Below, piece after piece: positions 1-7,614 of a DNA stretch of 14,780 bases. The position numbers and the translations under genes were made by a program. Under the pieces are notes generated by a model. That model was given only the letters and a program-made list of their open reading frames with translations. It did not search any database and had not been told where the DNA came from. The DNA comes from Candidatus Hebobacteria bacterium (GTDB lineage: Bacteria; Armatimonadota; Hebobacteria; Hebobacterales; Hebobacteraceae): positions 1 to 14,780 of the forward strand of contig JALGTT010000060.1 in assembly GCA_029821235.1 (NCBI GenBank). The letters are read 5' to 3'. The first letter of the stretch is position 1, and each line of letters begins with the position of its first letter.

Positions 1-243
1 AGCGCGGCCGACATCATGAAGCTGGGGATGCTGAAGGCATGGGACGCGCTGCATGCAGAGAACCTGCGGGCCAAGATCCTGCTCCAGGTGCACGACGAAC
101 TGCTGCTGGAGGTGCCCGAGGAAGAACTCGCCCCCACCGCCGCCGCCCTCCGCGAAGCCCTCTCCACCGCCTACCAACTCGTCGTCCCCCTCAAAGTGGA
201 CCTCAAATCCGGCCCCAACTGGCTGGACATGAAGCCCCTGTAG
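1..243 (+). CDS. polA: DNA polymerase I, C-terminal end (partial)
   Basis: This is the last 80 codons of a family A DNA polymerase, open at the left edge of the window and ending in TAG. The sequence shows the family's motif C (QVHDELLLEVPEEE), which carries a catalytic aspartate of the polymerase palm, followed by the usual C-terminal helix and a short end (GPNWLDMKPL) typical of PolA. PolA fills gaps and removes RNA primers during replication and repair in the cytoplasm. Only the palm end is visible, so the exonuclease domains cannot be assessed. It converges on the minus-strand sugar-nucleotide gene across a 238-bp gap. The identification is firm because the VHDE motif lies at the expected distance from the C terminus. 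Confidence 0.93.
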   Translation, partial: SAADIMKLGMLKAWDALHAENLRAKILLQVHDELLLEVPEEELAPTAAALREALSTAYQLVVPLKVDLKSGPNWLDMKPL

Positions 244-253
244 CGCAGGCCAG

Positions 254-306
254 TCCGCCGGTCGTCTGGCGGATTCCCAAACCTGGGCCCGGCCCGCCAG
301 GGCCGG
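254..306 (+). terminator. Two GC-rich hairpins after polA, possible terminator
   Basis: Just after the polA stop there are two inverted repeats. TCCGCC at 254-259 pairs with GGCGGA at 268-273 around an 8-base loop. CCGGCCC at 289-295 pairs with GGGCCGG at 300-306 around a GCCA loop. Neither is followed by a good T run, so a classical intrinsic terminator is not shown. Their place between convergent genes makes a transcription-end role plausible. Confidence 0.35.
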
Positions 307-338
307 CCCCGTGCTGCAGGGCAGGCCACAACGCCTCT

Positions 339-415
339 TGTCATTCCGAGCACGAGTGCCGGAGGCGTTCGGCGGTGAGAGTGCTAGGCCTGTCCTGAGC
401 GAAGCGAAGGAACGC
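339..415. repeat. Dispersed-repeat-like sequence (GTCATTCCGAGC / GTCCTGAGCGAAGCGAAGGA type)
   Basis: The stretch opens with TGTCATTCCGAGCACGAGTG and closes with TGTCCTGAGCGAAGCGAAGG at 391-410. I recognise both as the kind of short intergenic repeat unit that recurs many times in various environmental bacterial genomes, where it also creates spurious ORFs. The two units are similar to each other (TGTC..TxxGAGC). Nothing in it looks coding. That it is repeated elsewhere in this genome is inference, since only one window is available. Confidence 0.5.
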
Positions 416-419
416 ATCG

Positions 420-444
420 GGCGACGCTTGCGAAGCGCGTCGCC
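420..444. terminator. Hairpin between convergent polA and the PMM-like gene
   Basis: GGCGACGC at 420-427 is the exact reverse complement of GCGTCGCC at 437-444, with a 9-base loop. It lies 37 bp beyond the stop of the minus-strand gene. It could end transcription from either side, but there is no clear T tract, and it may simply be part of the adjacent repeat. Confidence 0.35.
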
Positions 445-481
445 ATCACCTCTCCCCTCTCCCCTTTCACCTCTCCAACCC

Positions 482-2920
482 CTACATCCCCTCCTGCATC
501 CCCTCGATGCGGGCGGCGTATTCCGCCACCAGGGCGTCCGCTCTCTCCCGATCGGCGCTCTCCGCCCGCACGTGCAGGCTGGGCCCGGTGACATCCGGCA
601 GCACCAACACCCATCCGGTATCGAGGAACACCTTGATCCCGTCCAGTTGCTCGGTCTTCTGGTCCTGGGTCTCCTCGTGGAGCCGCCTCATCACCATCCC
701 CTTCCGCTCCCACGGGCAGGCGACGTCCGCGGCCGCCCGGTGGTACCGGGGCAGCCGGGCCCGCACCTCGCTCAGCCGCTCGCCGCTCTTCCCCAGCAAC
801 TCCAACAGTTTCCCCACGGAGATCATGGCATCGAAGGCCGGCAGGAACCGCGGGAAGATGAACCCTCCGTCGGTATCCCCGGCGAAGGCCACCTCCGGGT
901 CCGACCCCGCCTGCTCCATCAGGGATCGCGCATCCGCCTTGGTGCGGACCGCGATGCCTCCGCGCGCCGCGCACACCTCCTCCACCCCGGAGGTGGCCGT
1001 GAACGGCACCGCCACCCGGGTGCCGGGTCCGCTCTGGGCGAGCACCAGGTCCACCATCGCCAGCAGCAGATCATCGCCCACCAGGGGCTCCCCCACCTCG
1101 TCGATCGCCGCGAACCGGTTTCCGTGCGCGCCGATCAGCAGGCCCACATCCGCATGCAGCGCCTTGAGGACATCGCCCAGGGAGGCGAGCCGCTCCCGCC
1201 GCTCCAGCCAGGCCTGGTGGGCGCGGGTGGGATCTACGAACGCGTTGAGCGCGGTGCATTCACACCCCAGCCTCCCCAGCACCATCGGCATCAGCATGCA
1301 CAGGGGGCCATAGGCGTAGTCGATCACCAGGTTGGGCCCCCACCGGCCGATCGCCTCCGCGTCCACGAAGTCCAGGAACCCCTCCGTGTAGTACTCCATC
1401 GTCCGGCCCATGAACTCCAGGTTCCCCACTTCCTCGATGGGGGCCCGCCGGAAGTCCTCCCGGAAGAAGATCCCCTCGATCTTCCTCTCCGCCGCCCGGC
1501 CCAGATTCCTCCCGCTGGCGTCGAAGAACTCGATCAGGGTCTGCGTGGCATCGGAGGGGGAGACGGCGACATGCACCCCGGCGGAGGCCCCGGAGATGTG
1601 GGTGATGTGCCGCGCCACCGCGGAGGGCATGATCCGCAGATCGAGCACGTTCGCGCCCACCGACATCAGCCCCGCGATGATCGCCCGCTTCACCATCCGC
1701 GACACCAGGTGGGAATCCCGGCTGGTGATCACCTGAGCCCCCGGCTCCAGATAGGCCCCGAACGCCGCCCCCAGCCGGGCCGCGTAGTCGGGCGTGATCT
1801 CCACGTTGGACAGCCCCCTGACCCCGCTCTCCCCGAACAGCGTCCCCGGCCACTTCCTCCCCCAGATCAGGCTCATCGTCACCTTCGAGCCCCGCTCCGT
1901 CACCTTGTGCGGCCACAGCCGGATGTTGGGCATCACGGTGGTGCCGTCGTCCAGCAGACAGCGGTCCCCCACCACTGCCCCCTCGTTCACCGTTACATTG
2001 CTCTTCACCACCACATTGCGGCACACGGTCGCCCCGTTCACCCGGCTCCCCCGGCCCACATAGGTGCCGCTCCAGGTCACCGCGTGGTCCAACACCGCGC
2101 CCTCCTCCACGATGTTGTGGTCCCCGATGATGGTGAACGGCCCCACCTGCGCGCCCGCTTCGATGGTGCACCCCCGGCCGATCAGCACCGGCGGAATCAC
2201 CCGCGCGGAGGGGTGAAGGCGGGTCTGCTCGCCCACCCATACCCCCTCCTCCATCTGCTCCCCGGGCAACACCACCTTCACCCGGCCCTCCAGGCAGTCG
2301 TGGTTGGCCTGGCGGTACTGCTCGAGCCCGCCGATGTCCGTCCAGTATCCGTCCGCCACATACCCGCACAGCACCGCCCCCTCGGCCAGCAGTGTGGGAA
2401 AGAGGTCCTTGCTGAAGTCGAAGGCGCGCGCCGGGTCCACCCGGTCCAGCGCCTCCGGCTCCATGATGTAGATGCCGGTGTTCACGGTGTCGGAAAAGAC
2501 TTCGCCCGCGCTCGGCTTCTCCAGGAACCGCTGCACCCGGCCCTCCTCGTCCACGATCACCACCCCGAACTCGACGGGATTGGCCACCCGGGTCAACACC
2601 AGGGTGACCATCGCCCCCCGCGCGCGGTGGAACTCGATGGCGGGCCGCAGGTCGAAGTCCGTGAGCGCGTCACCGCTCACGATGGCGAAGGTGCCCTCCA
2701 GGCGGTCCCGGTCCGGCACGTTCTCGAAGTAGGACTCCACCTCATCGGCCAGGTAGTGCAGGGTGGCGAACGCCTGCTCCACCCCCAACTCGTGCAGCAG
2801 CCTCACGATGTGGTGCATGATGGGACGATTGCCCACCGGGGCCATCGGCTTCGGAAGATTGCAGGTCAGCGGCCGCAGCCGGGCCCCCTCTCCGCCTGCC
2901 ATGATCACTGCTTGTACCAT
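482..2920 (-). CDS. Nucleotidyltransferase / left-handed beta-helix / phosphomannomutase-like fusion
   Basis: The 812-residue product has three parts. Residues 1-230 are an NTP-transferase domain with the signature GGEGARLRPLT, PKPM at 23-26 and the metal-site loop GDALTDFDL near 83, as in mannose-1-phosphate guanylyl- or glucose-1-phosphate thymidylyltransferases. Residues about 235-345 are hexapeptide repeats (IGRGCTIEAGAQVG, VGRGSRVNG). Residues about 370-800 resemble an alpha-D-phosphohexomutase, but its motifs are degenerate: SPSD near 454 for SHNP, GAHGNR at 597-602 for DGDGDR, GDTDGG at 681-686 for the GExSGH loop, and LPDVTGP for RPSGTEP. I infer an active sugar-nucleotide synthase with an inactive or repurposed mutase half; the sugar is unknown. 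ATG at 2920 was chosen because GGAGG lies 5 bases upstream and family proteins start just before the AGG loop; ATG at 2923 is the alternative. It lies 56 bp after the GT4 gene and is probably cotranscribed. Confidence 0.85.
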   Translation of the reverse strand: MVQAVIMAGGEGARLRPLTCNLPKPMAPVGNRPIMHHIVRLLHELGVEQAFATLHYLADEVESYFENVPDRDRLEGTFAIVSGDALTDFDLRPAIEFHRARGAMVTLVLTRVANPVEFGVVIVDEEGRVQRFLEKPSAGEVFSDTVNTGIYIMEPEALDRVDPARAFDFSKDLFPTLLAEGAVLCGYVADGYWTDIGGLEQYRQANHDCLEGRVKVVLPGEQMEEGVWVGEQTRLHPSARVIPPVLIGRGCTIEAGAQVGPFTIIGDHNIVEEGAVLDHAVTWSGTYVGRGSRVNGATVCRNVVVKSNVTVNEGAVVGDRCLLDDGTTVMPNIRLWPHKVTERGSKVTMSLIWGRKWPGTLFGESGVRGLSNVEITPDYAARLGAAFGAYLEPGAQVITSRDSHLVSRMVKRAIIAGLMSVGANVLDLRIMPSAVARHITHISGASAGVHVAVSPSDATQTLIEFFDASGRNLGRAAERKIEGIFFREDFRRAPIEEVGNLEFMGRTMEYYTEGFLDFVDAEAIGRWGPNLVIDYAYGPLCMLMPMVLGRLGCECTALNAFVDPTRAHQAWLERRERLASLGDVLKALHADVGLLIGAHGNRFAAIDEVGEPLVGDDLLLAMVDLVLAQSGPGTRVAVPFTATSGVEEVCAARGGIAVRTKADARSLMEQAGSDPEVAFAGDTDGGFIFPRFLPAFDAMISVGKLLELLGKSGERLSEVRARLPRYHRAAADVACPWERKGMVMRRLHEETQDQKTEQLDGIKVFLDTGWVLVLPDVTGPSLHVRAESADRERADALVAEYAARIEGMQEGM

Positions 2921-2976
2921 CATTCCCTCCCCAAGGGCTCCAATGTCATTCCGTCTCCCCCGCCCGCGCGCCGCGT

Positions 2977-4272
2977 TCAACTCCGCTCCGCCGCCTCCTC
3001 CTCACCGGCCAGATACCGGGGCCTCACCCCCGGGCCTCCGCGCGCGGCGGGCATGGCGCGGGGCCGGGCCGCCCTCTCCCCCTCGCTCAGCACTTCCTCG
3101 TACACGCCGACGGTCTGCTCGGCGATGCCGTCCCAGCCGAATCGCTCCTTCACCTCCCGGCGGCCGCCCTGCCGCAGGCGCTCCGCCAACGCGGGGTTGG
3201 ACAGCACCTCCTTGATCCCCCAGGCCAGGGAGTGCGGGTTGTTTGCCCAGGTGTGCAGGCCGGTCTCCCCGTGCCTCACCACCTCGCGGAAGCCCCCGAT
3301 GTCGGAGGTCACCGCCGGCACCCCGGCCGCCATCGCCTCCAGGGCCACGATCCCGAACGGCTCGTAGAGGCTGGGATAGACCGCCACCTCGGCGATCGCG
3401 TACAGCCGGGGAAGGTCCTCCTCCGGCACGAAGCCGCCGAAGATCACCTTGTGCCCGATCCCCAGCGCCTCCGCCCGCGCCTGCAGGTGCCCCTGGAATC
3501 CCCCTCCCGCCACCACCAGTTTGGCCTCGGGATGGGCGGCCAGCACCTCCGGCATCGCCTCGATCAGAATCTCGACCCCCTTCTCCTTCACCAGCCGCCC
3601 CACGAACAGGATGATCCGCTCGTCGGGCCGCGCCCACCGGCTGCGGAACTCGGCCAGCGCCTCCGGGGAATCGGTGCACTGCACCCGCTCCGGGTCCACT
3701 CCGTTCGGGATCACCCTGATCTTGTCCATGGGCGTGGTCAGCGAGCCCGATATCTCCCCCGCCATGCCCTGGGAGCAGCAGATCACCCTCCACGCCTCAT
3801 AGGTGAGCAGCCACTCCACCGAGTGAATGTACTGTTGTATGGGGGTGTGGATGCCCTGATTCCGGCCCGCCTCCGTGGCGTGGATGGTGCCCACCAGCGG
3901 AACCCCGAACCCGTGCTTCAGGGTGCGGGCGGCAAACGCCACCAGCCAGTCGTGGGCGTGGATGATATCGTACTCCCCGCTGCCCACCCGCAGCGCCTGG
4001 GCCAGCAGCCCGAAGTCCAGTTGGTGGATCTCGCACACGAAATCCAGCGCCTGCAGGGGAGAGGGCCAGGCGCGCAGCACCCGCAGGCTCCCCGCGCCCC
4101 CGCACTCCACCTCCTCCGTCTCCGGGGCCCCGGGGTGGTGGGCGGTCAGCACCTCCACAGTAAGCCCTTTCCTCGCCAGCGCGTGGGACAACTCCTCCAC
4201 GTGTCTGGCTATCCCCCCCACGATCCGCGGCGGGTACTCCCACGACAACATCAGCACCCTCATGCCGGGCAT
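2977..4272 (-). CDS. GT4-family glycosyltransferase (glycogen-synthase-like)
   Basis: This is a 431-residue GT-B fold glycosyltransferase of family GT4, probably cytoplasmic or membrane-associated and using a nucleotide sugar to extend a glycan. The N-terminal half starts MRVLMLSWEYPPRIVGGIARH, the glycine-rich acceptor-side loop, followed by HAHDW at 105-109. The C-terminal donor domain has VIPNGVD at 187-193, FVGRLVKEKG at 223-232 and the EX7E motif EPFGIVALE at 304-312. The long WEYPP/GGIARHVEEL start resembles bacterial and archaeal glycogen-synthase-like GT4 enzymes, but the substrate cannot be read from the sequence. ATG at 4272 has GAGGAG 4 bases upstream; ATG at 4263 is the alternative. 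It starts 12 bp after the DUF721 gene's stop and precedes the sugar-nucleotide gene, suggesting a shared polysaccharide role. Confidence 0.88.
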   Translation of the reverse strand: MPGMRVLMLSWEYPPRIVGGIARHVEELSHALARKGLTVEVLTAHHPGAPETEEVECGGAGSLRVLRAWPSPLQALDFVCEIHQLDFGLLAQALRVGSGEYDIIHAHDWLVAFAARTLKHGFGVPLVGTIHATEAGRNQGIHTPIQQYIHSVEWLLTYEAWRVICCSQGMAGEISGSLTTPMDKIRVIPNGVDPERVQCTDSPEALAEFRSRWARPDERIILFVGRLVKEKGVEILIEAMPEVLAAHPEAKLVVAGGGFQGHLQARAEALGIGHKVIFGGFVPEEDLPRLYAIAEVAVYPSLYEPFGIVALEAMAAGVPAVTSDIGGFREVVRHGETGLHTWANNPHSLAWGIKEVLSNPALAERLRQGGRREVKERFGWDGIAEQTVGVYEEVLSEGERAARPRAMPAARGGPGVRPRYLAGEEEAAERS

Positions 4273-4284
4273 CTCACTCCTCGC

Positions 4285-4896
4285 TCATCCATTCTTCTCA
4301 CCGCGCCTCCCCCGATAGAGACAGGAACTGCACCACCGCCGCCCCGTCCGCTGCCACTGGCCGCACCGCTCGCACCGCCGCCATCCGGCCTGCTCCCGCC
4401 AGCGCGACATCCGCGCCAGGGCCAGGAACGCCCTCTCCGCCTTCTCCCTCAGCTCTGGGTCCTCGATCTTCCTGGCCGCCTCCTTCGCCTCCCCGATCTC
4501 CTCGTCGGAGAGACGAATGCCGGCCGCGGGAGGCGGCAGGTCCCGCTTCCGCTGGTCTCCCGCGGAGCGCGGCGGCCGTCTCCTGCCGGTGCGAAACCGG
4601 ATATCCTTCACCACTCCCTCTCCCACCTGCGCGGTCAGGCTCGCCAGCAGCTCCGCCTTCCGCATGTGCAGCTCCTGGGCCCAGGCCGGCGAATCCGTCC
4701 CCACCGTCAACACCCCGTCCCTCACTCTCTCCGGCCAGGTGTGCGCGCCCACCAGACGTCCCACGATCTGCGGCCAGGCCGCCACCGCCAGATGCTCCCG
4801 GAGCCTGGAGCCCACCTCCAGGTCCCCCAGCGCGCCCTCCAGCAGTCGCCCCAGCGCCGTCGGTTCCTTGCTCGGCTGCCTGCTTTCCTTTTTCAC
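4285..4896 (-). CDS. DUF721/DciA-like protein with C-terminal zinc-ribbon-like motif
   Basis: The 203-residue product has an N-terminal DUF721 domain at residues 12-102: WPQIVGRLVGAHTWPERVRDG, then LTVGTDSPAWAQELHMRK, then VKDIRFRTG, the usual order in this family. DciA members help load the replicative helicase in bacteria without DnaC/DnaI, and many high-GC bacteria keep the gene next to recF, as here. A basic linker (105-120) and a charged helix (130-165) follow. The C terminus carries Cys175-x2-Cys178 and Cys189-x2-Cys192, a probable zinc site not part of the basic domain. The helicase-loading role is inferred from family and position. It begins 42 bp after recF; the ATG has only a weak AAGG 4 bases upstream. 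I am sure of the family, less of the function. Confidence 0.82.
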   Translation of the reverse strand: MKKESRQPSKEPTALGRLLEGALGDLEVGSRLREHLAVAAWPQIVGRLVGAHTWPERVRDGVLTVGTDSPAWAQELHMRKAELLASLTAQVGEGVVKDIRFRTGRRRPPRSAGDQRKRDLPPPAAGIRLSDEEIGEAKEAARKIEDPELREKAERAFLALARMSRWREQAGWRRCERCGQWQRTGRRWCSSCLYRGRRGEKNG

Positions 4897-4938
4897 GCTG
4901 CCTTCCCCGGCCTCTCGCGCCGCCGGCGGTGCCGTCGC

Positions 4939-6108
4939 TCAGCCCCCGCTGGCGACCACCCCCTCCACGATCTCCACCACCTGGGCCCGCCCGAGGATCT
5001 CCCCGGGCACGTCGCGCACATCACAGCAGGTGATCACCACCTGCTCCGCGCCCCCGGCCGCGGCGAACACCCCCGCTCTCCGGCCCTCGTCCAACTCGGA
5101 GAGCACGTCGTCCAGCAGGAGGGCGGGCATCTCCCCCGTCATCTCCTTCATCCGTTCCGCCAGCCCTACCCGCAGCGCCAGCGCGCAGCTCCTCTGCTCC
5201 CCCTGGGAGGCGAAGCCCCGCACCTCCTTCCCCCCCAGCAGCAGCCCCAGGTCATCTCGATGGGGCCCCACCAGCGTGGTGCCGGCGCCGATCTCCGCTT
5301 CCCGCCGGCGCCTCCAGGCCTCCACCAGCGCATCCGCGACTTCTTCCACCCCATCTGTCCGGTTCTTCTCCACATCGCCGGGCGTTTGTTCCGATGGCAG
5401 CTCAACCGAGGGCCGATACTCTACCATAAACTCTCTCCCCCCACCTGATATCACCTCATGCGCCCGCCCCGCCGGCCCCGCCAGGCCGGCCGCGAAAGCG
5501 GCCCGCTCCACCATCAGCCTTGCCCCATACCGGGCCAGGGCCCGATCCCAGCCCACCAGAGTCTCCGCGCGCTCCCTCCCATCCCGGATCTCCTTCAGCA
5601 GGCGGTTCCGCTGCTCCAGCCCCCTGCGGTATCTGGTCAGATGCTGGTAATACGGCCTGCTGACCGCTGCCAGGGCGAGGTCCATCATCCGCCGCCGCCC
5701 GCCCGGCTCGCCCCTCACCATTCCGATGTCGTCGGCCGAGAAATAGACCACCGGCGCGAGGCCGATGAGTTCGGCCCGCCTTCTCTCCACCCCCCCGATC
5801 TTGAACCTCCGGCCGGACCGCGCCCTCCCCGGCGCCCCCCTCCTCGCCAACCCCACCTCCACCATTACCTCCCGGTCCTTCACCCCGAACCTCGCCCTCA
5901 CCAGCCCGTAGTCCTCGCCCTGCCGGACCAACTCCTCGGTGTCCCGGGCGCGGAACGGCTCGCCCACCGCCGCCAGGCCGATCGCCTCCAGCAGATTGCT
6001 CTTCCCCGCGCCGTTCGCGCCATGCACCACCACCACGCCCCCGGCCAACTGGAGTTCGGCCTCGCGGTAGTTGCGAAAACCCTTCAATTCGATCTGCCGC
6101 ACGTACAT
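4939..6108 (-). CDS. recF: DNA replication and repair protein RecF
   Basis: This is a 389-residue SMC-like ATPase that acts with RecO and RecR to load RecA at single-strand gaps. It begins MYVRQIELKGFRNY, the standard RecF start. Walker A is GANGAGKSN at 30-38, the ABC signature SQGEQR is near 301, and Walker B LLLDDVLSELD starts near 330. The length matches the family (about 360-390). The reading frame stays open upstream to 6237, but that extension is a low-complexity Arg/Gly/Ala run with no counterpart in RecF, so I start at 6108. No good ribosome-binding site precedes this ATG; the closest purine run, GGGGAG, is 16 bases or more away. It follows dnaN by 137 bp and precedes the DciA-like gene. 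Confidence 0.95.
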   Translation of the reverse strand: MYVRQIELKGFRNYREAELQLAGGVVVVHGANGAGKSNLLEAIGLAAVGEPFRARDTEELVRQGEDYGLVRARFGVKDREVMVEVGLARRGAPGRARSGRRFKIGGVERRRAELIGLAPVVYFSADDIGMVRGEPGGRRRMMDLALAAVSRPYYQHLTRYRRGLEQRNRLLKEIRDGRERAETLVGWDRALARYGARLMVERAAFAAGLAGPAGRAHEVISGGGREFMVEYRPSVELPSEQTPGDVEKNRTDGVEEVADALVEAWRRRREAEIGAGTTLVGPHRDDLGLLLGGKEVRGFASQGEQRSCALALRVGLAERMKEMTGEMPALLLDDVLSELDEGRRAGVFAAAGGAEQVVITCCDVRDVPGEILGRAQVVEIVEGVVASGG

Positions 6109-6135
6109 TGCTCTGGTGGGATCTCCCCAGCCGGG

Positions 6136-6153
6136 GGCGGCCCGGCGGCCGCC
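6136..6153. other. GC hairpin in the dnaN-recF gap
   Basis: GGCGGCC at 6136-6142 is the exact reverse complement of GGCCGCC at 6147-6153, with a CGGC loop. It lies 28 bases upstream of the recF ATG on the minus-strand transcript. It could affect recF expression, but in such GC-rich sequence a chance palindrome is also possible. Confidence 0.3.
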
Positions 6154-6245
6154 TCTCGCGCCGCGGGCGGCCTGCCCCTTCCGGGATGTGCCAGCCGCCC
6201 GCGCGATACTCTTCCTGGGCCGACCTGCCGGCCCCATCGCCCTCG

Positions 6246-7364
6246 CTACACTTGCATCGGGGCTACCATGTACAGGTAATCCGGATCATCCACACCCTTC
6301 ATCAGCGCGGTGCTCAGGGGACCGCCCAGTTGCCAGACCACTTCCTCGGAATCCATGACGGACAGCGCATCTGTCAGATACTCGGCATTGAAGGCGATGC
6401 TCACCTCATCCCCCTCGATCACCGCGCCCATCTCCTCGCGGCCCCGGCCCACATCCGCGCTCTCCGCCTGGATGGTGAGCCTCTCGCCCGCGCCGGTGAA
6501 GACCAACTTGCTCGCCTCCGCCCTCGCCACCAGCGCGGCCCGCCTGATCGCCGCCAGGAGCGCCTCCCGATTCACCGTGATGGTCTTCTCCGCCTCGGTG
6601 GGGATGATCCGCTCGTAGTTCGGGAACTGCCCCTCGATCAGCCGGGAGAGCAGCCGGTATGGCCCAGACGCAAACATGATCCGCTCGCCGCTGGCCTGTA
6701 CCTTCACCGCCTCCCCATCTCCCTCTGAATCCAGCATCCGGCTCAACTCTTGCAGGGCCCGGGCGGGGATGATCGCCGACCACTCATCTCCGGCCGACAC
6801 GTTCTTCACGTCATCCGCCCCGGCCGCCCTCAATGCCAGGCGGTAACTGTCCGTAGTAACCATCTTCACCTGGCTGCCGTCCCAGGCCAGCAATACCCCC
6901 GTCAGAATCGCCCTCGTCTCATCCCGGGATGCCGCGAAAATGGTGCTCCGAATCATATCCTTCAGACACTTCTGGGTGATCTCGAAACTGACCTCACCCT
7001 CCACCTCAGGCAGGGCCGGATACTCCTCGGCCGGCAAGCCGTTGAGCGTATACTCGGAGGCGCCGCACTTCAACTCCAGGAGACTCTGCTCCGCGCTCGC
7101 CATCTCCACCGTAGCCTCCGGCAGACTGGCCACGATATCCCCCAACAGGCGCGCGGGAACGGTGATCGCTCCCTCCTCCTGAACCTCCACAGGCACCCAA
7201 CTCTCCGCCCCCAACTCCATATCATAGGCCACCAGACGCATCCGCTCCCCGCTCGCCTCCAGCAGCACGTTGCCCAGGATCGGCAGGGTGGTACGCCCTG
7301 ACACCACTCGACTCACATGCTGCATCCCCTCATGCAGTGCCCTTCGATTACATGCTATCTTCAC
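6246..7364 (-). CDS. dnaN: DNA polymerase III sliding clamp (beta subunit)
   Basis: This encodes the replication processivity clamp, a ring-shaped dimer that tethers DNA polymerase III to DNA and binds many repair partners. The product is 372 residues from the chosen start, the family's usual length, with three repeated clamp domains of about 120 residues each. Visible landmarks are TTLPILGNVLLEA near the start, LTGVLL before a KMVTTDSYRLA segment, FPNYERIIP, and the end DYLYMVAPMQV, where most clamps end in a similar MPMR-like tail. Two GTG codons compete: 7373 (adds MRP) and 7364. I prefer 7364 because it gives the usual MKIACNRRAL start and has GAGG 3 bases upstream, but this is not settled. 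It lies downstream of dnaA in the classic dnaA-dnaN-recF order. Confidence 0.95.
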   Translation of the reverse strand: MKIACNRRALHEGMQHVSRVVSGRTTLPILGNVLLEASGERMRLVAYDMELGAESWVPVEVQEEGAITVPARLLGDIVASLPEATVEMASAEQSLLELKCGASEYTLNGLPAEEYPALPEVEGEVSFEITQKCLKDMIRSTIFAASRDETRAILTGVLLAWDGSQVKMVTTDSYRLALRAAGADDVKNVSAGDEWSAIIPARALQELSRMLDSEGDGEAVKVQASGERIMFASGPYRLLSRLIEGQFPNYERIIPTEAEKTITVNREALLAAIRRAALVARAEASKLVFTGAGERLTIQAESADVGRGREEMGAVIEGDEVSIAFNAEYLTDALSVMDSEEVVWQLGGPLSTALMKGVDDPDYLYMVAPMQV

Positions 7365-7470
7365 TGGCCTCACGCCTGTTCGTCTTCGTCATCTCGATTC
7401 TCTGTACCGGTCTCCGATTCCTTTCCCCTCAGGGCACTGGGGAGGAAGATGGGGGCCAAGGAGGGAGGAT

Positions 7471-7480
7471 TTATATATCA
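7471..7480 (-). promoter_or_regulatory. Candidate extended -10 promoter for dnaN
   Basis: On the minus strand the sequence reads TGATATATAA, which fits an extended -10 element (TG-N-TATA). It is one of the few AT-rich patches in the dnaA-dnaN gap and lies about 100 bases upstream of the dnaN start. No good -35 hexamer is found at 16-18 bases. It could instead be part of a DNA unwinding element. Confidence 0.3.
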
Positions 7481-7495
7481 AGAACAAGAACAAGA
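7479..7495. repeat. Short tandem repeat CAAGAA x ~3
   Basis: CAAGAA is repeated nearly three times in tandem next to the AT-rich TTATATATCA patch and 14 bp from a DnaA-box-like site. It is a short, low-complexity tract of unknown role. Its place between a DnaA box and an AT-rich patch is like the layout of origin unwinding elements in some bacteria. Confidence 0.4.
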
Positions 7496-7508
7496 TGCGG
7501 TGTGAAAG

Positions 7509-7517
7509 AGTGGATAA
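7509..7517 (-). promoter_or_regulatory. DnaA box, 8 of 9 match
   Basis: The minus strand reads TTATCCACT, one base from the TTATCCACA consensus. It lies in the 338-bp gap between dnaA and dnaN, where bacteria with bipartite origins carry boxes, and may serve replication or dnaN regulation. Confidence 0.5.
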
Positions 7518-7614
7518 CTGCAATCCGCCGGCCTTGTTACAGAGAAAATTGGAAGGAACTACGCCGACAAGGCGTGTGGCGCAAACTCCCACGGAATGTG
7601 GCCTTCCTATGGGC

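Noticed and set aside
311..3367. 1018-codon plus-strand open frame
   Set aside because: It lies opposite the PMM-like and GT4 genes and is rich in Pro, His, Arg and Gly. Such frames are an expected shadow of codon bias in very GC-rich DNA, and the minus-strand products have clear family motifs.
3232..5448. 738-codon plus-strand open frame
   Set aside because: Antisense to GT4, the DciA-like gene and recF, with the same low-complexity composition; no recognisable domain.
6109..6237. 43-residue N-terminal extension of RecF
   Set aside because: Low-complexity Arg/Gly/Ala sequence with no RecF counterpart; the family starts at MYVRQIELKGFRNY.
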